A DNA stretch of 64,000 bases from Acidobacteriaceae bacterium (GTDB taxonomy: Bacteria; Acidobacteriota; Terriglobia; Terriglobales; Acidobacteriaceae). The stretch covers positions 1-64,000 of the forward strand of contig DAIDLI010000118.1 of assembly GCA_027449545.1 (NCBI GenBank), written 5' to 3'. A program made the translations under genes and the position numbers. The notes below the pieces were generated by a model, which searched no databases, was not told the DNA's origin, and saw nothing but the letters and a program-made list of their open reading frames with translations. Shown one piece after another: positions 20,151 through 29,567 of this stretch (its first letter is position 1; every line of letters starts with the position of its first letter).

Positions 20151-21056
20151 ATGGCGGATTTAGCTCTGAGCCTTGCTGGAGGAGAACCGCGTCCTGCGCG
20201 TGCTGCTGTGCGGAAGCTTGCGCGGCATCTGGCGCGCATCCTGGTGGTGGTGCTGCTGGGCGGGTTTCTGGGAGCGACGCTGGTGCGGGTGGCTCCCGGC
20301 TATGGCGTGGACGCGCGGGAACTGGATAGCCGCCTGAGCGCGGAGAGCCTGCGGGCGGTGCGCCGGGCCGCTGCGCCGCGAGAGGGACTGCTCCCCTTCT
20401 ATCTGCATTTCTGCGAGCGTCTGCTGCATGGGGATCTGGGCGAGTCGCGGCTGCTGCACATGCCGGTGCGGCAACTCGTCGCCGAGCGGTTTCCGGAGAC
20501 GGCCAAGTCGGTGGGGCTGGGGCTGGCGCTGGCGTGGACTGCGGGACTGGGGTTGGCCGCGGCAGCGGTGATGACCTGCGCGGGCGGGGTCGATCTGCTG
20601 GCCGGATTGCTGGCCAGCGTGCTGGTGTGCATTCCGGCGGCGGTGCTGGCGCTGCTGTTCGTGATCATGCAGGCGCCGGAGCGGCTGGCCATCGGACTGA
20701 TTCTGTTTCCCAAGGTCTTTCAGTACGCGCGCAACCTGCTGGCGGATGCTGCCGCACGTCCCCACGTGCTGGCGGCGCGAGCCCGGGGCGCGGCTGGCGT
20801 TCGCGTTTTCCTGCGTCATATCTTGCCGGGGGCTGCGCCGCAGTTGCTGGCTTTAGGCGGCGTCTCGGTGAGCATGGCTTTTGCGGCGGCGATTCCCGTT
20901 GAGGCGCTGTGCGATCTTCCCGGGATTGGGCAGTTGGCCTGGCAGGCAGCCATGGGCCGCGATCTGGCGCTGCTCGTAGACCTGACGATGATCGTGACAC
21001 TGCTTACGCTGCTGGCCAACTCGGCGGCCGACCTCGCGGGACTGGGCCGGCCATGA
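20151..21056 (+). CDS. Peptide-type ABC transporter permease (DppB-like)
   Basis: A 301-residue inner-membrane permease of the DppB/OppB family: first helix ILVVVLLGGFLGATLVRVAPG, a periplasmic segment containing HFCERLLHGDLGES, and a C-terminal EAA-type loop (ARARGAAGVRVFLRHILPGAAPQLLALGG). The start is uncertain: the ATG at 20151 gives the expected short cytoplasmic tail, but ATGs at 20079 and 20118 are in frame. It overlaps the next gene by ATGA. Confidence 0.85.
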   Translation: MADLALSLAGGEPRPARAAVRKLARHLARILVVVLLGGFLGATLVRVAPGYGVDARELDSRLSAESLRAVRRAAAPREGLLPFYLHFCERLLHGDLGESRLLHMPVRQLVAERFPETAKSVGLGLALAWTAGLGLAAAAVMTCAGGVDLLAGLLASVLVCIPAAVLALLFVIMQAPERLAIGLILFPKVFQYARNLLADAAARPHVLAARARGAAGVRVFLRHILPGAAPQLLALGGVSVSMAFAAAIPVEALCDLPGIGQLAWQAAMGRDLALLVDLTMIVTLLTLLANSAADLAGLGRP

Positions 21057-21859
21057 AGACGATGCGCGCGGTAGCGCTTGTGTTTCTGGCCGCGGTTCTG
21101 GCGGCCAGTATTGCGGCCAACTGGATCGCGCCTGCTTCCTACGCGAGGCAGTTCCGCGATCAGCCCGATGCCGCGCCATCGGCGCAGCATCTGCTGGGCA
21201 CCGACGATCTGGGCCGCGACCGCTTCTCGCGGCTTTTGTACGGCACGCGCATCTCGCTGCTGCTGGCGCCGGCGGCTGCGCTGATGTCCACGGTGCTGGC
21301 CGGCGCGATCGGTGGAGCGGCGGGGTTTGCCGGAGGATGGATCGAGGTTTGCGTCACGGCGGCCACGGACCTGTTCCTCTCGCTGCCGTGGCTGTTTCTG
21401 CTCATTACCGTGCGCGCCTGCCTGCCGCTGAACGTATCCCCGGTGGTGTCGGTGGCGATCACCTTTGTCCTGCTTGGCTGCCTGGGATGGGCGGCGGCGG
21501 CGCGGGTGGTCTGTGCGGATGTGCGCAGCTTCCGGAATTCAGATTTCGTGTTGCTGGCGCGCGCCTCGGGTGCGGGTGGAGCGCGGCTGCTCATGCGGCA
21601 CCTTGTTCCCAACCTGGCGCCGGTGCTGGCAGCGCAGTTCTGGATCTCAATTCCGGTTTTCATTCTCACCGAAGCGAACCTGGGCATCCTCGGATTGGGC
21701 GTGGCCGAGCCGCTGCCGAGCTGGGGCAGTTTGTTGCGCGAGCTGGAGAGCTTCTCGGCGTATTCCGCACAGCCGTGGCTCTTTGCTCCGCTGCTGCTGC
21801 TGGTGCTTACGGTGAGCAGTTTTCAGATTGTGCTGCACAACGAGGAGGTGGCGGGATGA
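21053..21859 (+). CDS. Peptide-type ABC transporter permease (DppC-like)
   Basis: A 268-residue permease. It has the DppC signature HLLGTDDLGRDRFSRLLYGTRISL after the first helix and the EAA loop ARASGAGGARLLMRHLVPNLAPVL. The ATG at 21053 overlaps the stop of the DppB-like gene, and its own stop overlaps the ATG of the binding protein, so all are translationally coupled. It pairs with the DppB-like protein to form the channel. Confidence 0.88.
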   Translation: MKTMRAVALVFLAAVLAASIAANWIAPASYARQFRDQPDAAPSAQHLLGTDDLGRDRFSRLLYGTRISLLLAPAAALMSTVLAGAIGGAAGFAGGWIEVCVTAATDLFLSLPWLFLLITVRACLPLNVSPVVSVAITFVLLGCLGWAAAARVVCADVRSFRNSDFVLLARASGAGGARLLMRHLVPNLAPVLAAQFWISIPVFILTEANLGILGLGVAEPLPSWGSLLRELESFSAYSAQPWLFAPLLLLVLTVSSFQIVLHNEEVAG

Positions 21860-23484
21860 AGCGCTGGATCCTATGTCTGGGGTTGATATTTGCGACCGTT
21901 TCGACGAGATGCGCGGGGGCCCAGCCGGGCAGCGAGCTTCGCTTTTGCATTCCCTCCGATCCGCGCACCTGGAACCCGCTGCTGGTGGAAGATGATGCTT
22001 CGGAGACAATCCGCTACCTGACCGGCGGCGTGCTGGTGCGGCTCAATCGCCAGACGCAGCAACTGGAGCCGGAACTGGCGACGGCCTGGAAGGTGAGCCG
22101 GGCCGGCAATGCGATCCGCTTCACGCTGCGGCGGAATGTGCGTTTCTCCGATGGATCGGCGTTTACGGCCCGGGATGTGGCGTACACGATTGCGCAGCTG
22201 ATGGACCCGGCCCTGCACTCGCCCACTGGCGACGCCTTCCGGGCGGCTCCGGGGAAGGTGATCACGCGCATCGCGGATCCCTACCAGATCACGATCGTAT
22301 TTCCTGCCCCGGTGGTCGGGCTCGCGAAGCTCTTCGATCAGGTGGCGATGCTTTCAGCCACTTCGCCGCAGCACGAACGTGCCGTGCTGGGGCCATACCA
22401 GGTTGCCGACTACAGGGCCGGCAGTTTCGTTTTGCTGCGGCGAAATCCGAATTACTGGAAGCACGACTCGGCGGGCCGGCCGCTACCCTATATCGAGTCG
22501 GTGCGGCTGGACATCGAGCAGAATCGCGACATCGAGTTGCTGCGGCTGACGCGCGGCGAGATCGACTTGATTGGTTCTCTCAGCCCCGAGTCCTACGATC
22601 GTCTGTCCGCCAAGGCGGCGGGGATGGCTGTGGACGCAGGCGTTTCGCTCGACTCCGAGCAGATGTGGTTCAATCAGGCGCCGGGGGCGCCGATTGCGGA
22701 GTACAAGAAGACATGGTTCCGATCCACCAACTTCCGCCGCGCGGTCTCTGCGTCCATCCATCGAGACGATATTGTCCGCATCGTCTTTCATGGTCATGCG
22801 CGGCCCGCGGTGAGCTGGATCTCGCCCGCCAATCGCGCGTGGTTTGACAGCAAGCTCGCTCCGCACGCATTCGATCGCAGCGACGCTTTGCGGCTGCTGG
22901 CTGACGACGGGTTCACTTTGGTGAATGGGGTTCTGCACGACCGTTCCGGTCACGCAGTGGAGTTCTCGCTGGTGACCAATGCCGGCAATACCGCCCGGGA
23001 GCGCATGGCCGCAATGATCCAGCAGGACCTGGCGGCGATCGGCATCCGCGTGCATGTGGTCACGCTCGACTTCTCTTCGCTGATCGAGCGCATCACGCGC
23101 AGTCTGAACTACGAGGCCTGCTTGCTGGGGCTGGTGAATGACGATCTCGATCCCAATGCGCAGATGAACGTGTGGCTGAGCTCTGGCGAGAATCACCAGT
23201 GGAATCCTGGGGAGAAGAAGCCCGCCACCGCATGGGAGGCAGAGATCGATCGGCTGATGCGGGCACAGGCAGCCAGTCTCGACGCGAAGAAGCGCAAACA
23301 GGATGTGGACCGCGTGCAGGAGATCGTTTGGCAGCAGGAGCCATTCATCTATCTCGTCGACAAAGACGCTCTGATGGCTGTCTCGCCGAACCTGCACAAT
23401 GTCAGCCCGGTGGCGTTGCGGCCGCAGGTTTACTGGAATATCGATTGGCTGTGGCTGAGCAACTCCGGATCGAGGAGACCCTGA
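21856..23484 (+). CDS. ABC transporter substrate-binding protein, family 5 (peptide type)
   Basis: A 542-residue extracytoplasmic binding protein. Although the frame is open upstream, the ATG at 21856 (overlapping the DppC stop) begins a signal peptide MKRWILCLGLIFATVSTRCAGA. The family-5 signature is present: LEPELATAWKVS, then FTLRRNVRFSDGSAFTARDVAYTI, and GPYQVADYRAGSFVLLRRNPNYW. Family 5 binds oligopeptides, nickel complexes or sugars; the ligand is not evident. No lipobox is seen; a cysteine occurs at residue 19, near the end of the signal peptide. Confidence 0.9.
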   Translation: MKRWILCLGLIFATVSTRCAGAQPGSELRFCIPSDPRTWNPLLVEDDASETIRYLTGGVLVRLNRQTQQLEPELATAWKVSRAGNAIRFTLRRNVRFSDGSAFTARDVAYTIAQLMDPALHSPTGDAFRAAPGKVITRIADPYQITIVFPAPVVGLAKLFDQVAMLSATSPQHERAVLGPYQVADYRAGSFVLLRRNPNYWKHDSAGRPLPYIESVRLDIEQNRDIELLRLTRGEIDLIGSLSPESYDRLSAKAAGMAVDAGVSLDSEQMWFNQAPGAPIAEYKKTWFRSTNFRRAVSASIHRDDIVRIVFHGHARPAVSWISPANRAWFDSKLAPHAFDRSDALRLLADDGFTLVNGVLHDRSGHAVEFSLVTNAGNTARERMAAMIQQDLAAIGIRVHVVTLDFSSLIERITRSLNYEACLLGLVNDDLDPNAQMNVWLSSGENHQWNPGEKKPATAWEAEIDRLMRAQAASLDAKKRKQDVDRVQEIVWQQEPFIYLVDKDALMAVSPNLHNVSPVALRPQVYWNIDWLWLSNSGSRRP

Positions 23485-24299
23485 TGGAATCGCAGCCGCT
23501 GTTGTCGGTGCATCTGTCTGCCGGATACCGCGGCAAACCTGCTGTGCTCAAGGATGTGTGTTTTGAGATGCAGCGCGGCGAGGTGCTGAGCCTGGTAGGG
23601 CAGAGCGGCTGCGGCAAGAGCACATTGGCTCTGGCGGTTCTGCGGCTGTTGCACTGGAAGCAGGCGACCGCGAAAGGGCGCATCGTCTTCAACGGCCGCG
23701 ATCTGATGGCGGTGAGTGAGCGGCAGATGCGTGCGATGCGCGGCCGCGACATTGCGCTGGTACTGCAAAGCCCGCTTTCCGCTCTTAATCCCGCGCGCCG
23801 CATCGGCGCCCAGCTTGAGGAGGCGTGGCAGATTCATCGCCGCACCAGCGTCACCGAGCGCCTCGACGCTGTGCACGCTACCCTGCGGCAGGTGAGCCTG
23901 CCCAGCGATCGCGCCTTTCTGCGCCGCTATCCTGCGGAACTGAGCGTAGGCCAGGCGCAGCGCGTCCTGATTGGCATGGCCATCCTGCACCGTCCGGCCT
24001 TGCTGATTGCCGATGAGCCCACCAGCGCGCTCGATATCGTGACACAGGCAGAGATCCTCGAGCTCTTCTCGCGGTTGAGCCATGATCTCGGCATTGGCAT
24101 CCTCTACATCTCGCACGATCTGCTATCGGTGGCGGCAATCAGCAATCGGGTCGCAGTCATGGACCAGGGGCGCATCGTCGAGTGCCAGCCGACCGCCCGC
24201 CTGTTCACGCGCCCTGCTCATCCGTTTACGCAGAAGCTGATTGCGGCACTGCCCGCAATGCCGCAGTTCGGATGCGCCGCGCAGGCGCAGATTGCCTGA
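23484..24299 (+). CDS. ABC transporter ATPase (DppD-like), variant signature LSVGQ
   Basis: A 271-residue nucleotide-binding subunit whose ATG overlaps the stop of the binding protein. Walker A GQSGCGKST, Q-loop LVLQSPLSALNP, Walker B LLIADEPTSALD and switch His in ISHDLLSVA are intact. The ABC signature reads LSVGQAQR rather than the canonical LSGGQ. The C-terminal peptide-transporter extension (FTRPAHPFTQKLIAALP) is present. Only one ATPase is encoded, so it probably works as a homodimer instead of the usual DppD/DppF pair. A hairpin follows the gene. Confidence 0.88.
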   Translation: MESQPLLSVHLSAGYRGKPAVLKDVCFEMQRGEVLSLVGQSGCGKSTLALAVLRLLHWKQATAKGRIVFNGRDLMAVSERQMRAMRGRDIALVLQSPLSALNPARRIGAQLEEAWQIHRRTSVTERLDAVHATLRQVSLPSDRAFLRRYPAELSVGQAQRVLIGMAILHRPALLIADEPTSALDIVTQAEILELFSRLSHDLGIGILYISHDLLSVAAISNRVAVMDQGRIVECQPTARLFTRPAHPFTQKLIAALPAMPQFGCAAQAQIA

Positions 24300-24454
24300 G
24301 GCTTTCCTGAACAGCCGCCCCCTGGATGCCTGGCGCGATCGGGTAATGCGGGGTGCGCGGTTAGGGTCGGCAGGAGATCCTCGCACGAGCCGGTCAGGAT
24401 AGCGCGCTATACGATTCGGCCCTGGCTGAATTTGGAGGACGGGGTGCCCAAGAA

Positions 24455-24482
24455 CAATGCCCGGCAGCGGCGCCGGGCATTG
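24455..24482. terminator. Terminator-like hairpin between convergent genes
   Basis: CAATGCCCGGC and GCCGGGCATTG form a perfect 11-bp stem around AGCGGC. It lies between the ABC ATPase (+) and the S8 protease (-), where a shared terminator would be expected; no T-run follows. Confidence 0.6.
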
Positions 24483-24541
24483 CTGTTAAAACGATTGGAC
24501 TGCATTCGGGGAGCTTGTTTTCTGCCCCGGGCGACCTGGCA

Positions 24542-26497
24542 TTAGAACTGGTCACCATGGAACGCTGCCTCAGCTGCGGGAGAGCGTGCACCCCAGGCAG
24601 CATTGTGGGTGAGGGAACTCAGCCAGCCTTGGAGAGCGCTGCTGCCCCAGTTAGAGTTGTCGGGTGCTGTGGTACTGCCGCCCCAGATGACGCTCTGCGA
24701 GGAGTTGGTGCTTCCGCCCCAGATCACGCTGGCTGCGTCCACTGTGCTTCCGCCCCAGATCACGCTTTCGCTGGCGAGGGTGCTGCCACCCCAGATCACG
24801 CTTTCCGAAGAGGTTGTGCTGCCTCCCCAAATGACCGAGCCGCCCCAGATGACGCTCTCGTTTTGAGGTGAGCTGCCGCCCCAGATAACGGAACCACCCC
24901 AAATGACGGAGCCTCCCCAGATGACCGACCCACCCCAGATCACCGACTCGCCATTCATGGGCGTTCCGACGGCCATGACCACGTTTCCGGAGGAGTCCAC
25001 CTGGGCGAAAGGCGATATGGCGCTGGTGCCGGCGGGCGGGGGCGCCGTCACTGCGTTGACCGCGGCCTGGAGATCCAGGTAACCCGCGCCGACGGTGAAG
25101 ATGTCAGCCTGCATGTTGAAGGTCTGGCCGCTGACCGGATCGGTGACGGTGGAGTACTGGATGAGGTTCTTGTCGGCGGTGACCATGAGGAGAGCCTTGA
25201 CCTGGTCAGGGGTGAGGCTCGGGTTGGCCTGCAGCATCAGCGCCGCCGTGCCGGAGACCATGGGCGCGGCCATGCTGGTGCCGCTGAGGACGAAGTACTC
25301 ATTCGACGGCATGTTGTCGCCGGGCTTCAGGTAGAGGGAGTGGGGAACGACGTTCCCTGGGCTCTCTTTCGCCAGCGTCTCCTGAGGAGTGTAGAGGGAC
25401 ACGATGAGATTGCCGGGGGCGACCAGATCCGGTTTGATGACATGATCCACCAGCGAAGGCCCCTTGGAACTGTAGCTGGCCGGGATGTCGTCGGTGCGGT
25501 CGGCCGTGCCCAGCGTGTTCATTGCGCCCACTGTGATCACATAAGGATCGTTGGCGGGAGCGGTGATGGTGCCGTAGCCGTTGGTGCCGGCGGAGTCGTT
25601 GCGGCCCTCGTTGCCCGCGGAGATCACCACCACAATGCCGGCTTTGTAGGCCTCTTCCACTGCCTGGTCGAGGGGGTCTGTGGTGTAGCTCTCGTAGACC
25701 CCGCGGCCCAGAGACATGTTGATGATGCGGATGTTGTAGGTGTCCTTGAGTTCGATTGCGCGCTGAATGGCGGCAATCACTTCGCTGTCGCTGCCGGCGC
25801 CGGTCGAGTCGAGCACGCGCAGGTTGATGATGTTGGCGGCCGGAGCGATGCCCTTGAAGGTGTAGATGGAGCCCAGCCCAGTGGAGTCATGGCCGCTGCC
25901 GGCGATGATGCCGGCAACATGGGTGCCGTGGCCGTAGCCGTCATTGGCATTGCCGGAGCCAGTGAAGTCTTCGCTGTAGACAATGTGGGATGCGGTGAGA
26001 TCGTCGACGGGCGAGACGCCGCTGTCAATGACTGCGACGCCGATGCCGGCGCCGTTCAAACCCTGGTTCCAGCCGGCGGCGGCGTTGATGGTTTCCAGGT
26101 GGTGATCGAGGGCCGGCACGATGCCCCCGGTTGTAGCGGGCGCAGGGGCAGGCGGAGCAAAGCCATGCACCGGGCGATCGGGTGAGATGTAGGCCACATC
26201 CGGGTCGTCGGCCAACTTGGCGAGGCCAGCGGCAGGAATGCTGTAGGAGCCGCCGCGGATGCCGCGCAGCTCATGCCGCAGCACACCCCCGCGCCGGATG
26301 GCCTTCTGGTGCATGGCCGGTCCGACCGGCTGCCGATACTGCACAATGACATTGACCGTACCGGTGGTGTTTTCCAGATCGCGGGAGATCTTGCGGGAAT
26401 ACGGAGCGCCAAACAGCAGAGTGGTGCTCGCAAACAGAGCGCACACAGCAAGGAATTTGCGTCCCCACATGGCACTCCGGACTGATTTGGGTTTCAT
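24542..26497 (-). CDS. Secreted subtilisin-family (S8) protease with C-terminal SVIWGG repeats
   Basis: A 651-residue secreted protease. The ATG at 26497 follows AAGGAGAACAG and starts a signal peptide (MKPKSVRSAMWGRKFLAVCALFASTTLLFG...). Residues of about 45-115 form an inhibitor-I9-like propeptide. The catalytic triad is Asp in VAVIDSGVS, His in GYGHGTHVAGI and Ser in LSGTSMAAPMVSG, with the oxyanion Asn in ISAGNEGRN. After a linker (TAPPPAGTSAISPF) the C-terminus contains ten SVIWGG units, the first four in tandem and the rest spaced by six to seven residues, then a short tail without an obvious sorting motif. The repeats may be a structural or surface-binding module. Confidence 0.92.
   Translation of the reverse strand: MKPKSVRSAMWGRKFLAVCALFASTTLLFGAPYSRKISRDLENTTGTVNVIVQYRQPVGPAMHQKAIRRGGVLRHELRGIRGGSYSIPAAGLAKLADDPDVAYISPDRPVHGFAPPAPAPATTGGIVPALDHHLETINAAAGWNQGLNGAGIGVAVIDSGVSPVDDLTASHIVYSEDFTGSGNANDGYGHGTHVAGIIAGSGHDSTGLGSIYTFKGIAPAANIINLRVLDSTGAGSDSEVIAAIQRAIELKDTYNIRIINMSLGRGVYESYTTDPLDQAVEEAYKAGIVVVISAGNEGRNDSAGTNGYGTITAPANDPYVITVGAMNTLGTADRTDDIPASYSSKGPSLVDHVIKPDLVAPGNLIVSLYTPQETLAKESPGNVVPHSLYLKPGDNMPSNEYFVLSGTSMAAPMVSGTAALMLQANPSLTPDQVKALLMVTADKNLIQYSTVTDPVSGQTFNMQADIFTVGAGYLDLQAAVNAVTAPPPAGTSAISPFAQVDSSGNVVMAVGTPMNGESVIWGGSVIWGGSVIWGGSVIWGGSSPQNESVIWGGSVIWGGSTTSSESVIWGGSTLASESVIWGGSTVDAASVIWGGSTNSSQSVIWGGSTTAPDNSNWGSSALQGWLSSLTHNAAWGARSPAAEAAFHGDQF
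24664..24957 (-). repeat. DNA encoding ten SVIWGG repeats
   Basis: On the + strand CCGCCCCAGATGACG/GATCACGCT-type units recur ten times, alternately adjacent and separated by 18-21 bases. The codons for the repeat vary slightly (ATC/ATT, GGG/GGC), so it is not a very recent expansion. Confidence 0.85.
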
Positions 26498-26914
26498 TCT
26501 GTTCTCCTTCCTTGACCCTGGTTCGTGTCTTTTCCGGTCTGCATTGCACGTACCTGTATGGAACAGCGGCACAGACCTGGTGTGGCCGCCCAGAGCGGCA
26601 GTTGCTCGGCGGATGCAGGCCGGCGGAGCAACTGGTCGCCGAGGCAGCCGGGGCGAACTGGAATCCTCATGAGAGGCTTCTCATGCCTGAGGGGCTCATC
26701 GGCCCCTTGTGAGAATCCATTAAGGTTTCGCGATTCCAAGGTAATGTGGTGCCGGTCAGGAGCCAGGCGGTTCTGCCACTTTCGTCTTTAATGCCTTCCT
26801 GTTTGGCCGCCGATGAATTCAGCTGGAGTGCGTCCGGCCGGCCTGCGCAGCGGCTCGCGAAGGGTCCAGCTCTCTGCGCCGGCGTGCCGGTGAAGGTATA
26901 CGAGGGTCGAGGGA
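26498..26914. promoter_or_regulatory. Divergent promoter region of the S8 protease and HD-GYP genes
   Basis: A 417-base gap between divergent genes. At 26668-26685 CATGAGA and TCTCATG form a perfect dyad around GGCT, a candidate operator. I see no coding sequence, and nothing matching a c-di-GMP riboswitch before the HD-GYP gene. Confidence 0.4.
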
Positions 26915-29401
26915 ATGGGGCAATCGCTGCCAATCCGAGCCAGGGTATTTGTCGGGATCACGGCCGCTTACGGTGTGGCCGTGCTCGCCTTCTCGTTCCT
27001 GCACTGGCAGTCGACCAACCTGCTCAAATTTGGCTGCTACTTCGTGATTGCTGTGCTGGCTTCGACGATGAAGGTGCGGCTGCCGGGTATGGAAAGCACC
27101 ATGTCGGTGCATTTTCTCTTCGTTCTGCTGGGCATCCTGGAACTCTCGCTGCCGGAGACGCTGGCGATCGGCTGCGCGGCAGCTCTCCTGCAGAGCATGT
27201 GGAAAGCTCCTCAGGGTGTGGAGCCGGTGAAGGTTCTGTTCAATGTGGTGAGCATGACCGCACCGGCGATCTTTCTGACGTATCATGCCTATCATTCTGC
27301 GGAGAGAATGCTGCAGCACAGCGTTCCGCTGCTGCTGGTGGTGGCGGCGTTCGTCTATTTTCTGAGTAACACGATTCCGGTCGCCGTGGTGATTACGCTG
27401 GCGCAGGGCAATTCGCTGCGCAAGGTCTGGTCGGAGACCTATTTCTGGTCGCTGCCGTATTACATCATCGGAGCCGCCATCGTGGGGCTGATCAGCTACG
27501 TGGATCAGTTCATCGGCTGGGAAAACGCGCTGCTGATTGTGCCGATCATGTACTGGATCTACCGGTCCTATCTGCTGTACCTGGGGCGCCTGGAGGACGA
27601 GCGGAAGCGGGTGGAGATTGAAGCCCGCCAGGTGGAGGCGGAGAAGCGGCATGTGGAGGAGGTCTGTGCGCTGCACCTGCGCACCATCGAGGGCCTGGCG
27701 CTGGCCATCGATGCCAAGGACCACACCACGCACAATCATCTGCACCGTGTCCGCACCTATGCGGTGGAGATCGCCAAGGATCTCGGCCTGGACGAGCAGC
27801 AGACGGACGCGCTGCGCGCGGCGGCTTTATTGCATGACATCGGCAAGCTGGCGGTGCCGGACCACATCATCAACAAGCCCGGCCGTCTGACTCCCGCGGA
27901 GTTCGAGAAGATGAAGATTCATCCCGCGGTGGGGGCGGAGATCCTGGAGAAGGTGGCGTTTCCCTATCCCGTGGCGCCGATTGTGCGGGCGCATCACGAG
28001 AAATGGAACGGCAAGGGCTATCCCGACGGGCTGAAGGGCGAAGAGATTCCGATCGGGGCGCGTATTCTGGCGGCCATCGACTGCCTGGATGCGCTGGCCT
28101 CGGACAGGCAGTACCGCAAGGCGCTGCCACTCGATGAGGCGATGAAGAAAGTCAGAGAAGAGTCGGGACAATCGTTTGACCCTCGGGTGGTGGCGATTCT
28201 GGAGCGCCGCTATCGGGAACTGGAGGAGCTCGCGATGCGCAGCCTGGAAGAACACAGAATGGATTCTCTAAGCTTCTGCGGGCGGGTGGAACGAGGCGAG
28301 CGGCCGGCGAATGGCTTCGAAAGCGAAGGCAGCCATCGCGGCAGTCCCAGGGATTTCCTCTCCTCGATTGCATCCGCGCGCCAGGAGGCGCACACGCTTT
28401 TCGAACTCAGCCAGGACCTGGGCAACTCCCTGAGCCTGGATGAAAATCTGTCGTTGATGGCCATGCGGCTGCGCAAACTGGTTCCCTACGACTCGATTGT
28501 CGCCTTCATTCGCAAGGGCGATATGCTGGTTCCCGAGTTCGTGAGCGGCGACAATTTTCGTCTGTTTTCCGCGCTGGAGATACCCATCGGCACCGGGTTG
28601 TGTGGATGGGTAGCGCAGAACGCGCGCCCGATCTTAAATGGCAACCCCGCCGTGGAAGCTGGCTTCCAGCATGATGCCCAGAATCTGAATCAGCCGCGCT
28701 CTGCGCTGGCTGTCCCGCTGGAAGGGGTGACGGGCCTGGTCGGCGTGCTGGCTTTGTATCAGGCTTCTCCCGACGCCTTTACCAATGATCACCTGCGTGT
28801 GCTGCAGGTGATTACCTCGCGCGTGGCGCTGTTCATCGAAAATGCCTTGAAGTATCGCGAGGCGGAGAGTTCGGCCACCGTCGATTACCTGACCGGCATG
28901 GCCAATGCACGCGCACTTTCCATGCACCTGGAGCAGGAACTGGCGCGTTGCCGCCGGGAAAGCGGTACGGTGGCCGTGATGGTGTGCGATCTGGATGGAT
29001 TCAAGGAGATCAACGACCGCTATGGTCATCTGGCTGGAGACAAAGTTCTCAAGCTCTTCGCTGCGATGATGCGTGAGTCCTGCCGGCAGACGGATTACCT
29101 GGCGCGCATGGGGGGAGATGAATTTGTAATCATCGCCCCCAACATGCCTCCGGCATCTTCGAATGAGCGGGCGCTGCTTTTCAGCTCGCTGGCCCAGCGC
29201 GCAGGGCGCGAGATTTGCGGCAAGAACTTTCTCTCGCTGAGCCTGGGGGCGGCCTTCTATCCGCAGGACGGTTCGGAATCCGAACAGCTTCTGGCGGAGG
29301 CCGACCGGAAGATGTATGCCGCCAAGCAGCGTCATTATGAGGAGACCGGAACGCACGGCGGGCATGCTTCGCCCCGGCCTCATCTGGCAGTGGTGCGATG
29401 A
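26915..29401 (+). CDS. Membrane HD-GYP phosphodiesterase / GAF / GGDEF diguanylate cyclase
   Basis: An 828-residue c-di-GMP enzyme. Residues 1-225 form about seven transmembrane helices (MASE-like sensor), followed by a coiled coil to about 250. The HD-GYP domain has the metal pair HD at 307-308 (LLHDIGKLAVPDHI) and GYP at 368-370 (HHEKWNGKGYPDG). A GAF domain covers about 460-640. The C-terminal GGDEF domain keeps the active motif at 733-737 (ARMGGDEFVII) and CDLDGFKEINDRYGH. Both opposing activities therefore look catalytically intact, and the GAF and membrane parts probably decide which dominates. Confidence 0.93.
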   Translation: MGQSLPIRARVFVGITAAYGVAVLAFSFLHWQSTNLLKFGCYFVIAVLASTMKVRLPGMESTMSVHFLFVLLGILELSLPETLAIGCAAALLQSMWKAPQGVEPVKVLFNVVSMTAPAIFLTYHAYHSAERMLQHSVPLLLVVAAFVYFLSNTIPVAVVITLAQGNSLRKVWSETYFWSLPYYIIGAAIVGLISYVDQFIGWENALLIVPIMYWIYRSYLLYLGRLEDERKRVEIEARQVEAEKRHVEEVCALHLRTIEGLALAIDAKDHTTHNHLHRVRTYAVEIAKDLGLDEQQTDALRAAALLHDIGKLAVPDHIINKPGRLTPAEFEKMKIHPAVGAEILEKVAFPYPVAPIVRAHHEKWNGKGYPDGLKGEEIPIGARILAAIDCLDALASDRQYRKALPLDEAMKKVREESGQSFDPRVVAILERRYRELEELAMRSLEEHRMDSLSFCGRVERGERPANGFESEGSHRGSPRDFLSSIASARQEAHTLFELSQDLGNSLSLDENLSLMAMRLRKLVPYDSIVAFIRKGDMLVPEFVSGDNFRLFSALEIPIGTGLCGWVAQNARPILNGNPAVEAGFQHDAQNLNQPRSALAVPLEGVTGLVGVLALYQASPDAFTNDHLRVLQVITSRVALFIENALKYREAESSATVDYLTGMANARALSMHLEQELARCRRESGTVAVMVCDLDGFKEINDRYGHLAGDKVLKLFAAMMRESCRQTDYLARMGGDEFVIIAPNMPPASSNERALLFSSLAQRAGREICGKNFLSLSLGAAFYPQDGSESEQLLAEADRKMYAAKQRHYEETGTHGGHASPRPHLAVVR

Positions 29402-29567
29402 TGCTGCTCCGCGGCAGATGCGATGCGCACGGTCGGCCGGGCACTGCTCTGGCTCTGCATTTTCCTGTATCCCGAGCAACCTATTTTGGTTTGGTGTGTT
29501 CCTGCTCTGTGTGAGAGGATCAAACTGTTTGTTTGGCTCGAGTGCGAATCGAAAGGGAGATTGGAGA

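Noticed and set aside
26498-26914. c-di-GMP riboswitch before the HD-GYP/GGDEF gene
   Set aside because: The leader lacks the conserved GEMM core sequence and pairing; only a simple dyad is present.
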